Shown here one piece after another: positions 1 to 12,521 of a DNA stretch of 64,000 bases. Position numbers and translations under genes: made by a program. Below the pieces are notes generated by a model, which saw nothing but the letters and a program-made list of their open reading frames with translations, was not told the origin of the DNA and did no database searches. This DNA is from Lojkania enalia (taxonomy: Eukaryota > Ascomycota > Dothideomycetes > Pleosporales): assembly GCA_010094045.1 (NCBI GenBank), contig ML986674.1, forward strand, positions 120,353 through 184,352, written 5' to 3'. The stretch's first letter is position 1. Every line of letters begins with the position of its first letter.

Positions 1-3000
1 TCGACAGGTCGTGACAAGGGGTCAAAGAACCCGTCGCGGTAGCTGTCGAGGCGCGCCTGGACCTTTTCAGAGGTTTGCCAGCGAGCAAAGTACGATATTC
101 CAGACTCCACGCGAGGGCTGACGATCTTCGGTGGACGCGCGAGCTAGAGTCTTTGTTCCTAACGGGCGGGGACAGGCTAAGCGTGGTGATGACAGGGTCA
201 GGTGGATCGTCGGGCTGGAGCGGCCGTGAAAACGTTCTGCAAGGAAACGAGCGACGTCGGTCAAATTACAGCTGGCGGAATTACAAGCACGAAGGAAATG
301 GGTGTGAACGAGAGGTGGTGATTCCGGGAATCGGTCAAGGAGCGTGGCCACGGGCGGAGTTGTCGTAAACGGCTTGTCGTGAGAAGGGGGGAGAAACTCG
401 TGGGGGAAAGGGCGACGGCGGTGATGCGCACTGCTCTGCTCAGAAGCAGTGCTGCGATCCGGTCGGATTGTCGAGTTGGCGGCGGAGGGAGATGGGAGAG
501 AGGAAGGGTGAGGCGAGGCAGAGTGGTGAAGAGAGAGAGGGCAGACAGGGAGAGACAGACCAGTCAAACTAGCGGTGCACCAGGAGCCAGATGGGAAGGA
601 ACCTTGGAAGGCGCCCAGGCCACGCAGCGGGCGAGAGACTGGCGGCCAAAACGACGGCGACCAAATTGCGCGCGCCGGACGTGGCAGGGGGGGCAGCTGG
701 CAGCTGGCGGAAAGCGGAAAAGTACTGAAGCACACTCTGGTCGCTAATAATTTTCCCTGCAGCAGCCCCAGCCTTGCGGAGCGACGGCCTGTCTCTTCAT
801 CAAACGGGTGCAGGTAGTGCCCGTGGTGGACGGCGCTCGGCGCGGGAAAAGGGATGGGATGGGGAGGCCTTGGGGGCGCGCGTCTTTCGATAGCGCAGCC
901 CAGCAGCGGCCGCAAAAATAGGACAGGCGAGGGCGCTTCTTCCTGTCGTGTCCGCCCGCCGCGATCATCAGGCACGCAGACGTCTCACTACTACCACTAT
1001 TACCACTACTACTGCTCCTGCTACTGGAGACACTCAGCGGCAGCGGAGGTGGTGAACGCCGTGTGTGTGCTGCGTATGTGCCGCAAGTACATAGTGCCGA
1101 CAGTGGTGTGTCTTTTTCATCTGGCAGTGCTACTACTCGCTCTCTAGAGTTAATTGCTGCCCGCAAAACACCAGGGCGAACCCGGTCGCGGTAGAGGCTG
1201 TGCCTGCTGTGCCTGCCGTGCCTGCTCTCCATCAAACGACGCTAGCAGGGGTTGTCCGCGCTCCCTTGCCCTTGAATTTACAACCGTCGTCGAAGGTCGG
1301 AAATATGGCGACGACTTGACCGCCCACTACGCAGCGCTAGCAATGCTTTTCTTTCTATTGTCACGAGCGCGCTGCGAATGCCAATGTGTAACATCACCTC
1401 TTCTGCGCTCACGGTCTCTCCGTCGTTGCCCGTCGGTGTTGCGTCGAGCGACTCCTAGGTCCTGAGTTGGGATCACTGACACAGCCAATCAGGGTGCGAC
1501 GCGCGCGCTGGCTGCCCCTGCATCATTTCGGGAAGGCGCCACTTGAACGCTCATCACGACTACTGCAAGCCAATAATCGACCGCCAGGCCCCGCTGCACC
1601 TCACCACCACCGCCAGTCCAGGACATATACCACGCACTCTGTCCCAAGCACACATGCGCTGTATATGAACCTTTTGATTGCCTCTGCTCTTCAGCCGCGC
1701 CTCCGCCGTGTGCCATTACCCGCACCCACGGCCGCTGGCTCCTACATAGCCTGACGGGCACACGTCCCTGTGCGAATCCGTCCCTGTTGCGTCGACGTCG
1801 CACCCTTTCACCGGCTGACGAACCTTTGCTGCAAGGCTCTTTATTGAGCATGCAGCCACAGCCCTAGTCCGGTCCCCAGTTCTGTGCCAGGAGTCTAATT
1901 GGCCCGTGCGTCTGTCCTCAGTGGCCTGCCACCAACAGCCCACTGATTCTACCGGCAAGTCATGCGCTTCTACGCAGAGCGACGCGCCGGACACCAACAA
2001 GCTGTAAATTCCCATCAATATATCGATTTTCGCGGTAGTCATCATCACCACCTTCTAAGCCCGAAACGCTTCTTTCACGCCCTTTTTGTATAATTTCTAC
2101 TCCCTGGGATTCCCCTATCCCTAAACCGGCACGGTGGCCCTGTCACCCTCTCGTGTCTGAGCTCTTCGCTTGTGTAGCAGGAAACGAGCGTTTGTGGATC
2201 GTCTTTCTTGAATGTTGCAGTGCTGCGTGCTCGATTTGTTCTATCCTTTTGTTCAATACGAGATTCTGCTAGGCTGGCAACGGACGAACAATTGCGTCTC
2301 CAATCATTTAAACAAGCCAAGTCAAGAGACTGCCTCTCCTGTTCAACTGAAGCTCGTGTCACAGAATCAATCAATCCCCAAGGAGTGCCGTCTGCCCCTG
2401 TACCACAGCGAGTTCCGGAAGCTAAATTCATATTTCATACCTGGTTGTTCCAATGTTCGGTTGATCCAACACTTTCTCAATTTTTTTTTTTTTTTAATGC
2501 TCAGCAGAAAATGGATGACACGCTAGGTTTCACTTTTGCAGGCTTTCTTTTCTAGATCCAGTTGTTTCTTTCAACTCCATTATCTCCCCACTTCACAAGC
2601 ATTCCAGTTTCCACTCCGCAACATTGTCGTTCTCATGGCCAACCAGGAGTCCGGGCCGCCAAACCTTAACATAATTTATTGGTAGAAAGTGGAACACGTC
2701 TTTCAAACCATCATAGTTTACCAACAGACAACGAGAAGTCGTTAGTGGTAGGCACCCTCAAATTAGTTAACACCATTACACACGCCTTAAGAAGGGGGAG
2801 AGTGATTTTCTGCATCTGATTCCTTTTGTCATTCAAGAAGATGTTGGAGCATCTTATTCCTTATCAAAAAACAACTCTGAGGAGAGCTTTTCCCTTTCGC
2901 CTATTTCCCTGCAACATCATTCTCTTTCCGGCTTCAGGTTACCTCTGCCATCTTGCCGATATTGTACTACTGTTTGTCTGGTAGCTGTCGATACCTAAAT

Positions 3001-4672
3001 GGTTTAGCATATCTGCACGTAGGAGTATTACACCTTGGCGTCGGCATTCGGCCCCTCACAAAACGTGAGCAGACGTGGACAGAATGCATAGCGTTCTACT
3101 CTACCAATAGGCATACCGAGCACACCGCAGACCCTTCGAGGTATACGCAATCTGTATCGTCTTCCAATTTCGCCAAGTTATCGAATTCGTGGGTTTTGCA
3201 GGACTATCGTCAGCTAGATGTACAACCCAACCTTCGATATGCTCAGTCCGACGTTTACTTCCTCAACCATTGATGGACTAGTAGAGCGGCTCGGAAACAA
3301 TTTGCCGATCTGGAGTCTTGATGGAAGCTGTTTCTGCTCCGGAGTTGCGACGTAGTCAACTTGAGGCGCATGACCAGGTCGCCGCGTAAGTGAATGACTT
3401 GTCTTCCACGGTACGATGCCCTACACAGTATGCCGTCGCAGGTTCCTTCCTACCCCCGTAGAGCATACACTAGTTCTCTACCCCGCTCCAAATCGTCCTC
3501 ATTGCTCTATATCCAAGACTGATCCTAGATATCTACTACCGGATACCCTAACCATATGCGTAATAAGATCGACACATACGCACTCTATAGCTCTCTATCC
3601 TTCCAATCTACCAAGGGTGGTACAACTAAGGCAAATGGAGAGCAGTCAGAATGCGCCCGCCGATATTAGAGATGTGGCAGTGGGCACCGCTAAACGAAAC
3701 ATGCCGCATACATGTTTAGAAACAAGTCAATCTCAAACCGGTGTCCACCTTTCATTCAAACAGCCCTCGCCTTCGCCTCATTAATTAACGCCCCGTCTCA
3801 TATTCTGCCATCTTACTCTTAGCATTCGGTGTTATCATAGCCGAGGAGCTATTATAATACACTGAAATATCGATCCTTGGTACAGGTATGTAAATGTTTT
3901 GTTTTATGGTAGACCCACATGCTAGGCCAATCGCTTTGAGAGCCAAGGCTTGCTTTTCTAGCGGCGTTAAAGGAATATTATGCGCCTGTGGGACGCGTGG
4001 TTGTGGTGGCGGGACGGGGTGATCGGCGGGAGGGGTATTGTTGTGGGTGTTATGCGGTAAGTTTTTGTTCACCTTGATTTGCACACGTGATATAGAGAGA
4101 GGTTTTCTCTGGTCTAGGATTCTGGGTTCTTGAATGGGAAGGTGTGGTGCAGTCCAAAGCCGCGGCCGCGCAACGGCATATTTGCTCTTCGTGATAAGTT
4201 AGAGCTGACAATTTGCGAAGGGCGATATGGTGGTTTTACACGGGAGGTAGCATGGGATGAAGAAAATAGTGGGACATCTGATCTAAATAGTTGCAGAGTA
4301 TTTCGTCATGGAGTATCACGTTTCGATCTAAGGCTTAGCAGGGGCTCGAAAGTATTGCTTGCAGGCATCACATCACGTCCAATTCAAACACTATACCGGT
4401 AGCCATGAAATAACAGGCATACTCCCACATAGTCACTACGGTGGGGAGCCTTATTAAAGCCTCACATGGTGCGAGGATAGGGCGAGCAGCACGCGTTCAT
4501 AAGTATCGTATTCACCATAGGAGGCAATAGATGTGCGGAACGTTGTCTTGAAGGAAGTGCGGCCATGTAGGGCTGAGGAGACATATCATAAAGGTAGCTA
4601 CGTAGACGTGGAGTTTGTGCAGTAGGAAGGCTATATAGCGAGATAGTTGCCGTGTTAGGCATACCGGATGTG
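1..4672. other. Gene-poor stretch, no recognised gene
   Basis: No open reading frame here resembles a known family. The first 1.8 kb is G+C-rich, and its minus strand is pyrimidine-rich, as in promoters and 5' leaders of ascomycete genes. It may therefore be the upstream region of a minus-strand gene lying off the left edge (inference). A run of 15 T lies at 2481-2495. Between 2,600 and 4,670 composition is average and frames are short and overlapping. A 99-codon minus frame at 3785-4084 has no ATG and no recognisable motif. Confidence 0.5.
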
Positions 4673-4962
4673 CTATGGATGTTTTGGTTTGGCGGGCCGG
4701 AGACACGGAGTGTGTCGTGCTAGGGATGCGAAACGGGTTCCTGTGTAGCGATCTAGCGCGGTACATTGGATGGGGATCGTGGGTGAGGATTTGGAAATCT
4801 TCTTTTGCGGCGTCTTCAAAGGCACAGGGAACTTGTGATGGGCAATATCCGATAACCATTGAGAGATGAGGTAGGGAAGGTAGGGATGTGTTGGAGGCCT
4901 TAATACTTTGATTTCTGACAGAGCGCGGAGATTGTAGGCTTTTAGACTGATAGCGGACTTCG
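4673..4962 (-). pseudogene. Orphan coding-like exon, family unknown
   Basis: One minus-strand frame of 96 codons has a protein-like composition, including stretches such as QWLSDIAHHKFPVP and ALDRYTGTRFASLARH, and ends at TAG 4673-4675. There is no ATG; the frame could begin at a splice acceptor (AG at 4963-4964). A stop lies just upstream in the same frame. Downstream on the same strand other frames carry short protein-like pieces without continuity, down to about 3.8 kb. I do not recognise the family. It may be an internal exon of a small lineage-specific gene, or a remnant of a broken one. A longer overlapping frame (4512-5060) has a poorer, low-complexity composition. Confidence 0.3.
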
Positions 4963-5755
4963 CTTATGAAAAGTTGGAGCATATGTGCGATTTGGGTTTG
5001 AGGGGGTTGTAAAGAGGTTGTAAATAGGCGAGATAGAGTAGTATGGATTGTGATATGCACACCAAATAACTATAGCCGCATCACTTCATTATTAATCACT
5101 ATTATCCTCCGTGCATTCTCCTCGCTCGCTTGCCAAATTTTCCATTTAGAATCTATACTCAGGCCCAGCCCTATTTTACTCAGGCTTTGAGTCTTACACT
5201 CACCCCATCCCGCAACACGAGATTAATAACCCGAAGTCCGGCCCGCGTCTCAGGGTCCGGCGAGAGCAAAGTTGCTCCGGAGATTTCATATGGGGATCGA
5301 AGATGGGAAATGAGGTAAGCGAGGCGGACGTTGTCAACTCGTATCGGACCGTGGATTTATTTGAATGGTCCGGGCTCGCGGTGTTGCGAATTTCTTATTA
5401 TTTATCGATTGGTTTTGCGTAGGAAAGCGATTTGTTGAGGCGCTTCGTGCGTCGCTTGTATTGGTGAGCCTCCATACCAAGATATCTCAAATACTGTCAC
5501 CAGTACTTGAAATTATGATGAGGTGAATATAGATAAGAGCAACATAAACGGAAGACGACTAATGCAAACTAAGAAAGAGGACCGCGAAGTTAGAACATGA
5601 TTTTTAGGTACTGAAACAGAGTGAGGCTTAAGTCGAATAGGATATGTACCAACGCCACCGCTATGCATTGACTGTTCTTCCCAACCCCGTCCATAAATCT
5701 ATAGGTATCTGGTACAATTCTCTTAGTCATCATAGCCTCTTGTCGTCCTATCCCT
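4963..5755. other. Intergenic, 3' side of ATP23
   Basis: Nothing recognisable was seen. The part next to 5755 is the probable 3' untranslated region of ATP23, which is transcribed leftwards into this interval. Confidence 0.5.
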
Positions 5756-6562
5756 TCACCTATAAATCTCATCGAAAGGTCTAGTATCGCGGAAACAGCT
5801 ATCCCACACCTCATTCACGATTTTCGCGGCGTGTACATCATCCTTGATACCCGGCCGAGCGAGCATGGATAGTGTTGCTCTTCGCCTGACGCAGTTTTGG
5901 AGTTGCTCAGTGATGCGCCACTGATTTCTGGTGAAGAACTCGCGTGTAAATCTGCATTCGCCGCTTAGGGTTGATGCGCGAATCTACGCTCCATTAGCAT
6001 ATATTCCAGGCGTTTACATGAGTTGAATCCACATATTGATAAACGAGGGCAAAATGGGTACCTCCAGACAAGCCTGATGCCTCAAGTTGTTCTCGTCAAC
6101 CTTCCACTTCAGATGATCCCACGCATGCACCATTTCGTGCGCCATCGTATCCTCCTGATGCCCTTGATTCCTAAACTTATTCGCACACAGCAAGATCCCA
6201 TGATCAATATGGAAACCGCCGGACTGCTCTTGTGTGCACATCCTGCAATGGATGTTCCGTGCATTCACATCGCCGCCCAGCTTTGCGACTTCGTCACGCA
6301 TGAATCGGACAATGGGACTGTACTCGAGCAGGTAGTCGCGGCGCTCTTCGCATTTTTGGCAGTATCGTTCTTCGTTTATGATATCCTGTTCTTCGAAATA
6401 GTTGCGTTCGAGTTCAACGTTGCGGTTTCCGGTCATGCGGCGCAGGAGGATGGAGAATGTGTTGCTCCAGTTGTAGTATACCGGATCGAATTTCTTAGTT
6501 TCTGTCGGTTTAATTATTTCAGCAGGCAGCGCACCGTCGGACGCTTGGTCGTTTTTTGGCAT
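5756..6562 (-). CDS. ATP23: Mitochondrial inner membrane protease ATP23
   Basis: Two exons, 6562-6062 and 5983-5756, with a 78-nt intron (GTACCC...CGTAG, branch-like GCTAATG), encode 242 residues, close to the usual 220-250. The zinc metalloprotease motif HEMVH is at residues 142-146, followed by AWDH. Exon 2 restores the conserved C-terminal block ([17 protein letters not shown]), which confirms the splice. In yeast, Atp23 in the intermembrane space cleaves the Atp6 presequence and chaperones Atp6 into the F1Fo ATP synthase; the same role is inferred here. Pairs of Cys (CQKC near 69-72, CRMC near 106-109) fit the Cys-rich, Mia40-dependent family. The start ATG at 6562 was chosen because the 76 codons upstream in frame look non-coding. 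The gene diverges from PRO1 across 289 bp. Confidence 0.93.
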
Positions 6563-6851
6563 TGCAACGAATGAAATTATCAAAAACAGGGCAATGGGAG
6601 GCGTGCGATCTGTTCGATGTGGAGCTTCCAAGACACAAAGGGCGCGCTCTGTAAACTTTTGAAGAGGGAGCTTCGGAGCGCCGCGGATCCTTGGCCTGTG
6701 ATTGGACAATGTCCTAGGCGGTGAGGAACCCCAACATGCATAAACCCTTGCTCTAAAAGTTATAATAATGGTCCAGTCATCCCACGACAAAGAATTTCAC
6801 AGCAGAGTTACCGACGTAATTGAGCGCGCTTAAGAAGACGACATAGGTAGG
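6563..6851. promoter_or_regulatory. Divergent promoter ATP23 / PRO1
   Basis: This 289-bp gap separates the two start codons, so both promoters must lie in it or overlap it. No TATA box or named factor site was identified with confidence. Confidence 0.5.
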
Positions 6852-8446
6852 ATGGCAATCCATCTGAAGAAGGCACATGGGCAACTAACTGTCGTTATTA
6901 AACTTGGTAATCATCTTCCAGTACTACAACCCAGTATTCATAAACCAGATCGAGCTAACTACGTAGCAAAGGTACCAGCTCGATTGTTGACGAGAAGACG
7001 CACGAACCTCTCCTCTCTATCCTATCATTGATTGTTGAAACGGCCATAAAATTACACCAAGATGGGCACCGCGTTGTTATTGTATCTTCCGGCGCCATTG
7101 GTGTTGGATTGCGAAGAATGGACCTCGATAAACGACCGAAGCACCTCCCCAAAGTACAGGCACTAGCTGCCATAGGACAATGTAAGCTTATGAGTCTGTG
7201 GGATCAGCTGTTTGGACACGTCAGACAGCCAATTGCGCAAATACTCTTGACGAGGAACGACATCGCGGACCGGACACAGTACCAGAATGCGCAGAATACG
7301 TTCTTCGAACTTCTACATATGGGAGTTATTCCTATTGTCAACGAGAACGATACTCTAGCTGTTACAGAAATCAAATTCGGTGATAACGATACCTTGTCTG
7401 CTATTACAGCCGGAATGGTACAGGCGGATTATCTATTTCTCATGACGGATGTCGATTGCCTTTACGACAAGAATCCCCGGACAAACCCGGACGCTAAGGC
7501 TATAGAAGTGGTAGCAGAGATTGCAGATTTGGCCGTAGACGTGTCAAGTGCCGGGTCGGCGCTAGGAACAGGAGGGATGTCAACAAAGCTTGTCGCAGCA
7601 CGTCTAGCTACGTCCGCGGGTGTAACAACTGTCATCACCAAGTCTTCCAAACCCGGCAACATTGCTTCCATCATAAAGTACGCCGAGGCACAAAAGGCTG
7701 CGAGAATATCAAGCCGGAACAGCGTAGCTAACCTCCAGGATGAGGGTACACCTATCTCGCAAACGGTAGCATTGAGCATCAACAGCTTGAACCATACTCC
7801 CACAAGTTCAGCATTCACGAAGACCCCAACAAGGACACCGCCTCCACAACTCAATCCCGAACAACCACCATTACACACCCGATTCCTTCCCATTTCTCAC
7901 CCCATCCGCGACCGCTACTTCTGGATATTGCACGGCCTAGCTCCGCATGGAACCATTTACATCGACAATGGCGCTCATCACGCTCTGAGAGACAAAGCCG
8001 GTCTTCTTCCAATCGGCATCGTAGATGTAGATGGTCACTTCGCTCAACAAGAAGCGGTCCGCTTGGTTGTCGTCAAGAAACTCGCGTCGTCGTCGCACCC
8101 GCAAAATACACCCATTCATTCTCCAACCCCCAACCGACACTCAAACCACAATCACGCCCATCCGCCTTTGACTCATTCGCATTCTTACGCTGGCCCTGGG
8201 CCAGTGCCATATGAGCTGCACAATCCAGCGCCCCTCGAAATCGGTCGAGCAGTTGTTAATTACGCAGCTAGTGAGATAAAAAGAATAAAAGGGTTGCACA
8301 GCACCCAAATCCGTGACACCCTTGGGTATGCAGACAGCGAATATGTGGCGCTAAGAGAGAATATTGCATTCTTTGGTATCGAGAAGAGCAGACCAAATAC
8401 ACCGAGTTTGGGGAAGGCAGGCTCGGATCATGGGGATGCGCATTGA
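6852..8446 (+). CDS. PRO1: Glutamate 5-kinase
   Basis: Exons 6852-6906 and 6972-8446, with a 65-nt intron (GTAATC...GCAAAG, branch GCTAAC), encode 509 residues. The enzyme phosphorylates L-glutamate on the gamma-carboxyl, the first and feedback-controlled step of proline synthesis. The amino acid kinase domain fills the first half: VIKLGTSSIVDEK, the glycine-rich VSSGAIGVG, NENDTLAV, FGDNDTLSA and GTGGMSTKL are all legible. A PUA domain occupies the C-terminal part (VDVDGHFAQQEAVRL, then EIGRAVVNYAASEI). Between these lies a low-complexity Pro/His/Ser insert (about residues 370-400) typical of filamentous fungi and absent from bacterial ProB. The short first exon is supported because it supplies the KLGT motif across the junction. 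Confidence 0.93.
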
Positions 8447-8910
8447 GATGGCTCTTCAAAAATTTGCAGGCCATCGGTCATGTTGCGGTATTTTCGGGCT
8501 TTACTGTGGTGTTGAGTAAAAGTGATTTTGGCTTTTGGTGATGATCGTACGGCGGCCCATTTTCTTCTTCCAAAGCAGAGATGATTGCATTTAGCTTCAA
8601 GACTTTGCCAGCTAGGGCGTTCGTAGGCGTCCTGTGGACTATTTTCCTGCGGCGCAAATGCGTGATTCCGGCCAATGCTGCTCTTTTAGGTGAGCATGTC
8701 ATGCCATGATTAACAAAACGTGGCCAGGATTATAGAACTCTTTCTCAAGTATCAATAATTCCTCCCATTCCCCAGATCCAATTTACCATCTATGAATGTT
8801 CCTACCCACGTTATATCTTACACCAACAACTACTCCCGAGAGACCTGTGACGCAGAGGGTATGGTTATACAGGGTTCTGCTTGCTTCTTCTTTCAATTGT
8901 GTTGTGCACA
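8447..8910. other. Convergent 3' intergenic region
   Basis: PRO1 and TIM21 converge here. The interval should hold both 3' untranslated regions. No further gene or repeat was seen. Confidence 0.5.
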
Positions 8911-9698
8911 CTACCACCACCTTGCTCCGAAAATCTTCGGCGCGATCTTACTACCCTTCCGTTCCTCTACATTCTCGATGTATACCCTCTGATGGCCCTT
9001 CACATCAATCGCTAGTATGACATACTCATAGTCGCTCTGGCTCGGCCTCCTCGCCAAATGTACTTGAACCACGCCTTGATTCAAGGGGCCTTCCACAAAG
9101 AATCGAAACTTCAAGTGCTCGGTGCCCCATTTATCTGTTTCGGTTGTTGAAGCAATATGTCGGTTCCGCGCCCATCTATTCCACGATGGCTCGCCGAATG
9201 CAGAGATTTTATTGCCTTCGCCTAGAAGCTCCTGACATCGCTTGTCTGCTCGAATCTTATCCGCCGCACGATTGAAATGCGCAGTCTTCGAGTCCGTGCT
9301 GAATACATCTGAGAATAATAGGTATCCCACAGCACCCTACAACATCATCAGCACTCCTCTTGCTTGGCTATTAGCCTAAAGGCAGAGCATACCGTTAAGC
9401 AAACCCCGACAACCACGATCATAAGGTTGAAGCTCTGCTGCGTTGTCCTAGCAGCCTTCTCTCCCACGCTTAGATCGCTCCAGTGCACACGTCCATCATC
9501 GTTCGCAATTGTGACTTGTCTCCTCGGAATCGGGTTCGGCGTCGAATTTGAAGAAGACTGAGAATGCGTCGCGTATGCGGGACGAGATGTCGAGAATGCG
9601 ATGCGCGGGACCCTAGTACGCGATGGTTGGACATGCGAGAGGCGGATATACGGGCGCAGGAGTTGAATAGCTTCTGTCGGGCGGTAAACACTCGTCAT
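8911..9698 (-). CDS. TIM21: Mitochondrial import subunit TIM21
   Basis: Exons 9698-9393 and 9336-8911, with a 56-nt intron, encode 243 residues. TIM21 is the inner-membrane subunit of the TIM23 presequence translocase that contacts TOM22 in the intermembrane space and links import to the respiratory chain. The N-terminus is Arg/Ser-rich like a mitochondrial presequence (residues 1-45). A single membrane segment spans roughly 91-109 (MIVVVGVCLTGAVGYLLF) and is interrupted by the intron, so the intact helix supports the splice. The soluble domain follows (SDVFSTDS, then WGTEHLKFRFFVEGP). The ATG at 9698 is used because codons upstream in frame are not presequence-like. Divergent neighbour MSP1 is also mitochondrial. 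Confidence 0.92.
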
Positions 9699-10305
9699 CC
9701 TTCCTGTCGATGTGATGTGTGTAACGCAGCAAGCGAGGATGGGAGTAGATATGCGCAGCAAGACGAAGGTGCACGTGATCCAAAAAAAGACCCTCACCTC
9801 GATTAGGTCCTACGGACCACCGAAAAGAATCTCACGGGATCAGGTAGCTATCCAATGGGTATGATGGGCCGAGGAAGGCAGTTAGCGGTCCCTCACCCAC
9901 TAAATAATCCATCATCGTCTTCAGCAAACTTAATGGGATGTAAGGGCCGTAGTTTGTGGACACGAGGTCATATAGTATTGAATGGGCTGGCTTATTGTAC
10001 CTAAAAGGCCGAGAAAGATAAAAAAGATGTATTTTTTAGGATTCCTGTGGCGCTCGAACTATGGCGCAGTAGGGTGGTGAAGGGTGTGGCTAGTACGAAG
10101 GCGCTAGCCTCGGCAAAGCCCAGCCACATGCGGCGTACGCGCCGATCGCAGGACGCGGAGCGACATTCGAGCGTCGTTGACGGCCAACGCATTCATCATA
10201 CACGCCGCACAACCTTCCCCTCCCTCCCCCCCCCCAAAAAAATAAAGCCCGGCACTTTGCCCTTCTCCTCTTTATCGTTTGCAGAGTGAGGAGACATCAG
10301 GTGAG
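9699..10305. promoter_or_regulatory. Divergent promoter TIM21 / MSP1
   Basis: This 607-bp interval lies between two divergent start codons, both for mitochondrial proteins. It includes a C-run followed by an A-run at about 10211-10226. No specific factor site is claimed. Confidence 0.45.
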
Positions 10306-11931
10306 ATGAGCGGGAATAAGAAATCGAGTTTAACGGGATATATTCCTGATATCCTCATGGCCACCGCCATGGTAGGTCCTCAGCACCTATCTCTTTACCC
10401 TTGCATACTTCTTCCATCCTTTCACATAGAAATTCACGTCATTTCTTGTACTAATATATAACCCTAGCCCGTCCTGGCCTACTTTATAATCCGCAACCTC
10501 CTCCAACGCCTGGACCCCGACGCTCAACAAAAGGAAGAAGCGAAGAAAAAGGCGTCGGCTGCAAATCGCAAGCTCGAGGGCATATTAGCAAACAAGCAGA
10601 GCGATTATAGGGATGATGCGGACTCGGAAGATGAGGAGTACGAGAGGGGACGTCGGATACGAAAAGAGGATTTGGTGTTGAATAGTTATGAGCAAACAAT
10701 TGCTATGGAGGTCGTTGCGCCCGAGGAGATTCCCGTGAGCTTTGACGGTATGTATCATCGCTATGAGACAATCTCGCACGGGGTTTTCTTATAGGAAGAG
10801 GAGGAATTGTGATCTTGGAACGGTACATGTAGTATTAAAGAATGCTAACGAAGCGTAGATATCGGCGGCCTCGACCCCATAATCGAAGAACTCAAAGAAT
10901 CCGTAATCTACCCACTCACAATGCCACACCTCTACTCTTCCTCATCCTCCCTACTCTCCGCGCCCTCGGGCGTCCTGCTCTACGGACCGCCCGGCTGCGG
11001 TAAAACGATGCTTGCGAAAGCGCTCGCGCACGAGTCCGGCGCCTGCTTTATCAATCTGCATATTTCAACGCTCACCGAGAAGTGGTATGGCGACAGCAAC
11101 AAGCTAGTAAATGCAGTGTTCAGTCTAGCGAGGAAATTGCAGCCAACAATCGTGTTCATTGACGAGATTGATGCCGTGCTTGGACAGAGGAGGAGCGCTG
11201 AGCATGAGGCGAGCGGGATGGTGAAAGCTGAGTACGTTTCTCAAATGCTTACTATCCTGAAATTCTCTAATCTTTCCGAATCAAACTCCAATAAGATTTC
11301 AGGATACTAACACGAATGTCACAGATTTATGACCCACTGGGACGGCCTCGCGTCCAGCACCCGCGCCGGCAGCACCACCCCGCAACGAATCTGCATCCTC
11401 GGCGCCACAAATCGCATCCAAGACATCGACGAAGCCATTCTACGCCGCATGCCTAAGAAGTTCCCCGTCGCTTTACCAAATGCCTCGCAGCGTCATAGTA
11501 TCTTCAGCCTCACTCTCCGCGGTACAAAAATCGACCACCAGAACTTCGATCTCGATTACCTAGTCCGCGCCTCCGCGGGCATGAGCGGATCGGATATTAA
11601 AGAGGCATGCAGAGATGCAGCGATGGGACCCGTGAGGGAATATATTCGTCGGAAGAAGGCGGAAGGGAGCCTCAAATATTCACGCGGGGGTGTTAAAAGC
11701 GAAGATGTGCGCGGGCTACGGACTGAGGACTTCTTCGGACGTGGCAAGGCAGCAAGGGAAGTTGAGACCTTAGAAGATATCCGGGATGAAGTCGTGAATG
11801 TTAAAGGCGGGGAAAGGAGACGAGTGCATACGACAAGCGAGAGCGAGGATGAGAGCAGTAGTACAGAGAGTGGCGAGGAGCGTTTTAGAGACAGTGCATA
11901 CCACGATGCCGATGGAGAAGTAGTGCGATAA
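10306..11931 (+). CDS. MSP1: Outer mitochondrial membrane AAA ATPase MSP1 (ATAD1)
   Basis: Four exons (10306-10371, 10468-10747, 10859-11231, 11325-11931) encode 441 residues. Msp1 pulls mislocalised tail-anchored proteins out of the outer mitochondrial and peroxisomal membranes. The N-terminal membrane anchor (about residues 14-35, [20 protein letters not shown]) is created only by joining exons 1 and 2. Then come the linker, the family start [13 protein letters not shown], Walker A GPPGCGKT (158-165), Walker B IVFIDEID (Asp217, Glu218), GATNR, and the AAA lid with [13 protein letters not shown]. All junctions keep frame, and introns 2 and 3 have GTATGT/GTACGT donors. Odd points: a Ser-rich insert just before Walker A ([12 protein letters not shown]), and an acidic/Ser C-terminal tail longer than in yeast (the yeast protein is about 360 residues). 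Confidence 0.92.
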
Positions 11932-12521
11932 GAAAGAGGTGGCAGTCCACCGTCTGTGCATTGGATCTTGTGGGTACCATTTATAGGTGTGTTGCAGTTC
12001 CGTATATATGGGTGGTTGCTATTTCGGTGAATGGCCTGGTGGCGTTTATGCTAGATCATTCCAAGCTTCAGGCAATGGAGGAGCATATTCGGCGTTTATT
12101 TGACATCATATACCGGAGGAACTTGGTTGGGTTGATGAATATATACGGCCCATCTAAATGGGACAGCCATGGTAAATAGGCGATTTGGATATCTTGATTC
12201 GGTGTAATGAGTGATTGACATTCACCACTCACTCAAATATTTGTGCTAGATACGTAGATAACCGGCGAAAACAGGAGTCCTGGGCCATGATCCATAGGGT
12301 TGAAATCAGTGGCATTCATTATCACGTAACGCATTTTTGCGCTCATGCTTGCTTTGTACGCTGAAGAGAATTGTAATCAAAATACTCCGGGCCATGCAAT
12401 CCAACCTGTACAACGCCATACACCAGCTACACCTAGATTTCTCTTTTTTTTTTTTTTTTTTTTTTCCCACACACATAGGTTAACTAATACCAAAAGCAGA
12501 TCATTACAGTAAGAAACTCGT
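11932..12521. other. Convergent 3' intergenic region
   Basis: 3' flanks of MSP1 and the Aurora kinase gene. A 72-codon plus-strand frame at 11961-12179 has no recognisable feature and is probably 3' untranslated sequence. It also contains the T22 tract listed separately. Confidence 0.45.
12444..12465. repeat. Poly-T tract (T22)
   Basis: Uninterrupted run of 22 T just downstream of the Aurora kinase stop codon (A22 on the coding strand). It is a simple homopolymer, prone to length error in assembly. Confidence 0.9.

Noticed and set aside
1..130. Minus-strand protein-like stretch at the left edge (reads YFARWQTSEKVQARLDSYRD)
   Set aside because: It looks coding and may be an exon of a gene lying off the left edge, but it has no ATG, a TAG lies upstream in frame, and too little is visible to model it.
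67..975. 302-codon minus frame
   Set aside because: Composition is Pro/Ser/Arg-rich, typical of G+C-rich non-coding leader read in the wrong sense; no domain and no conserved block.
11961..12179. 72-codon plus frame after MSP1
   Set aside because: Starts 30 bp after the MSP1 stop and has no motif; taken as 3' untranslated sequence.
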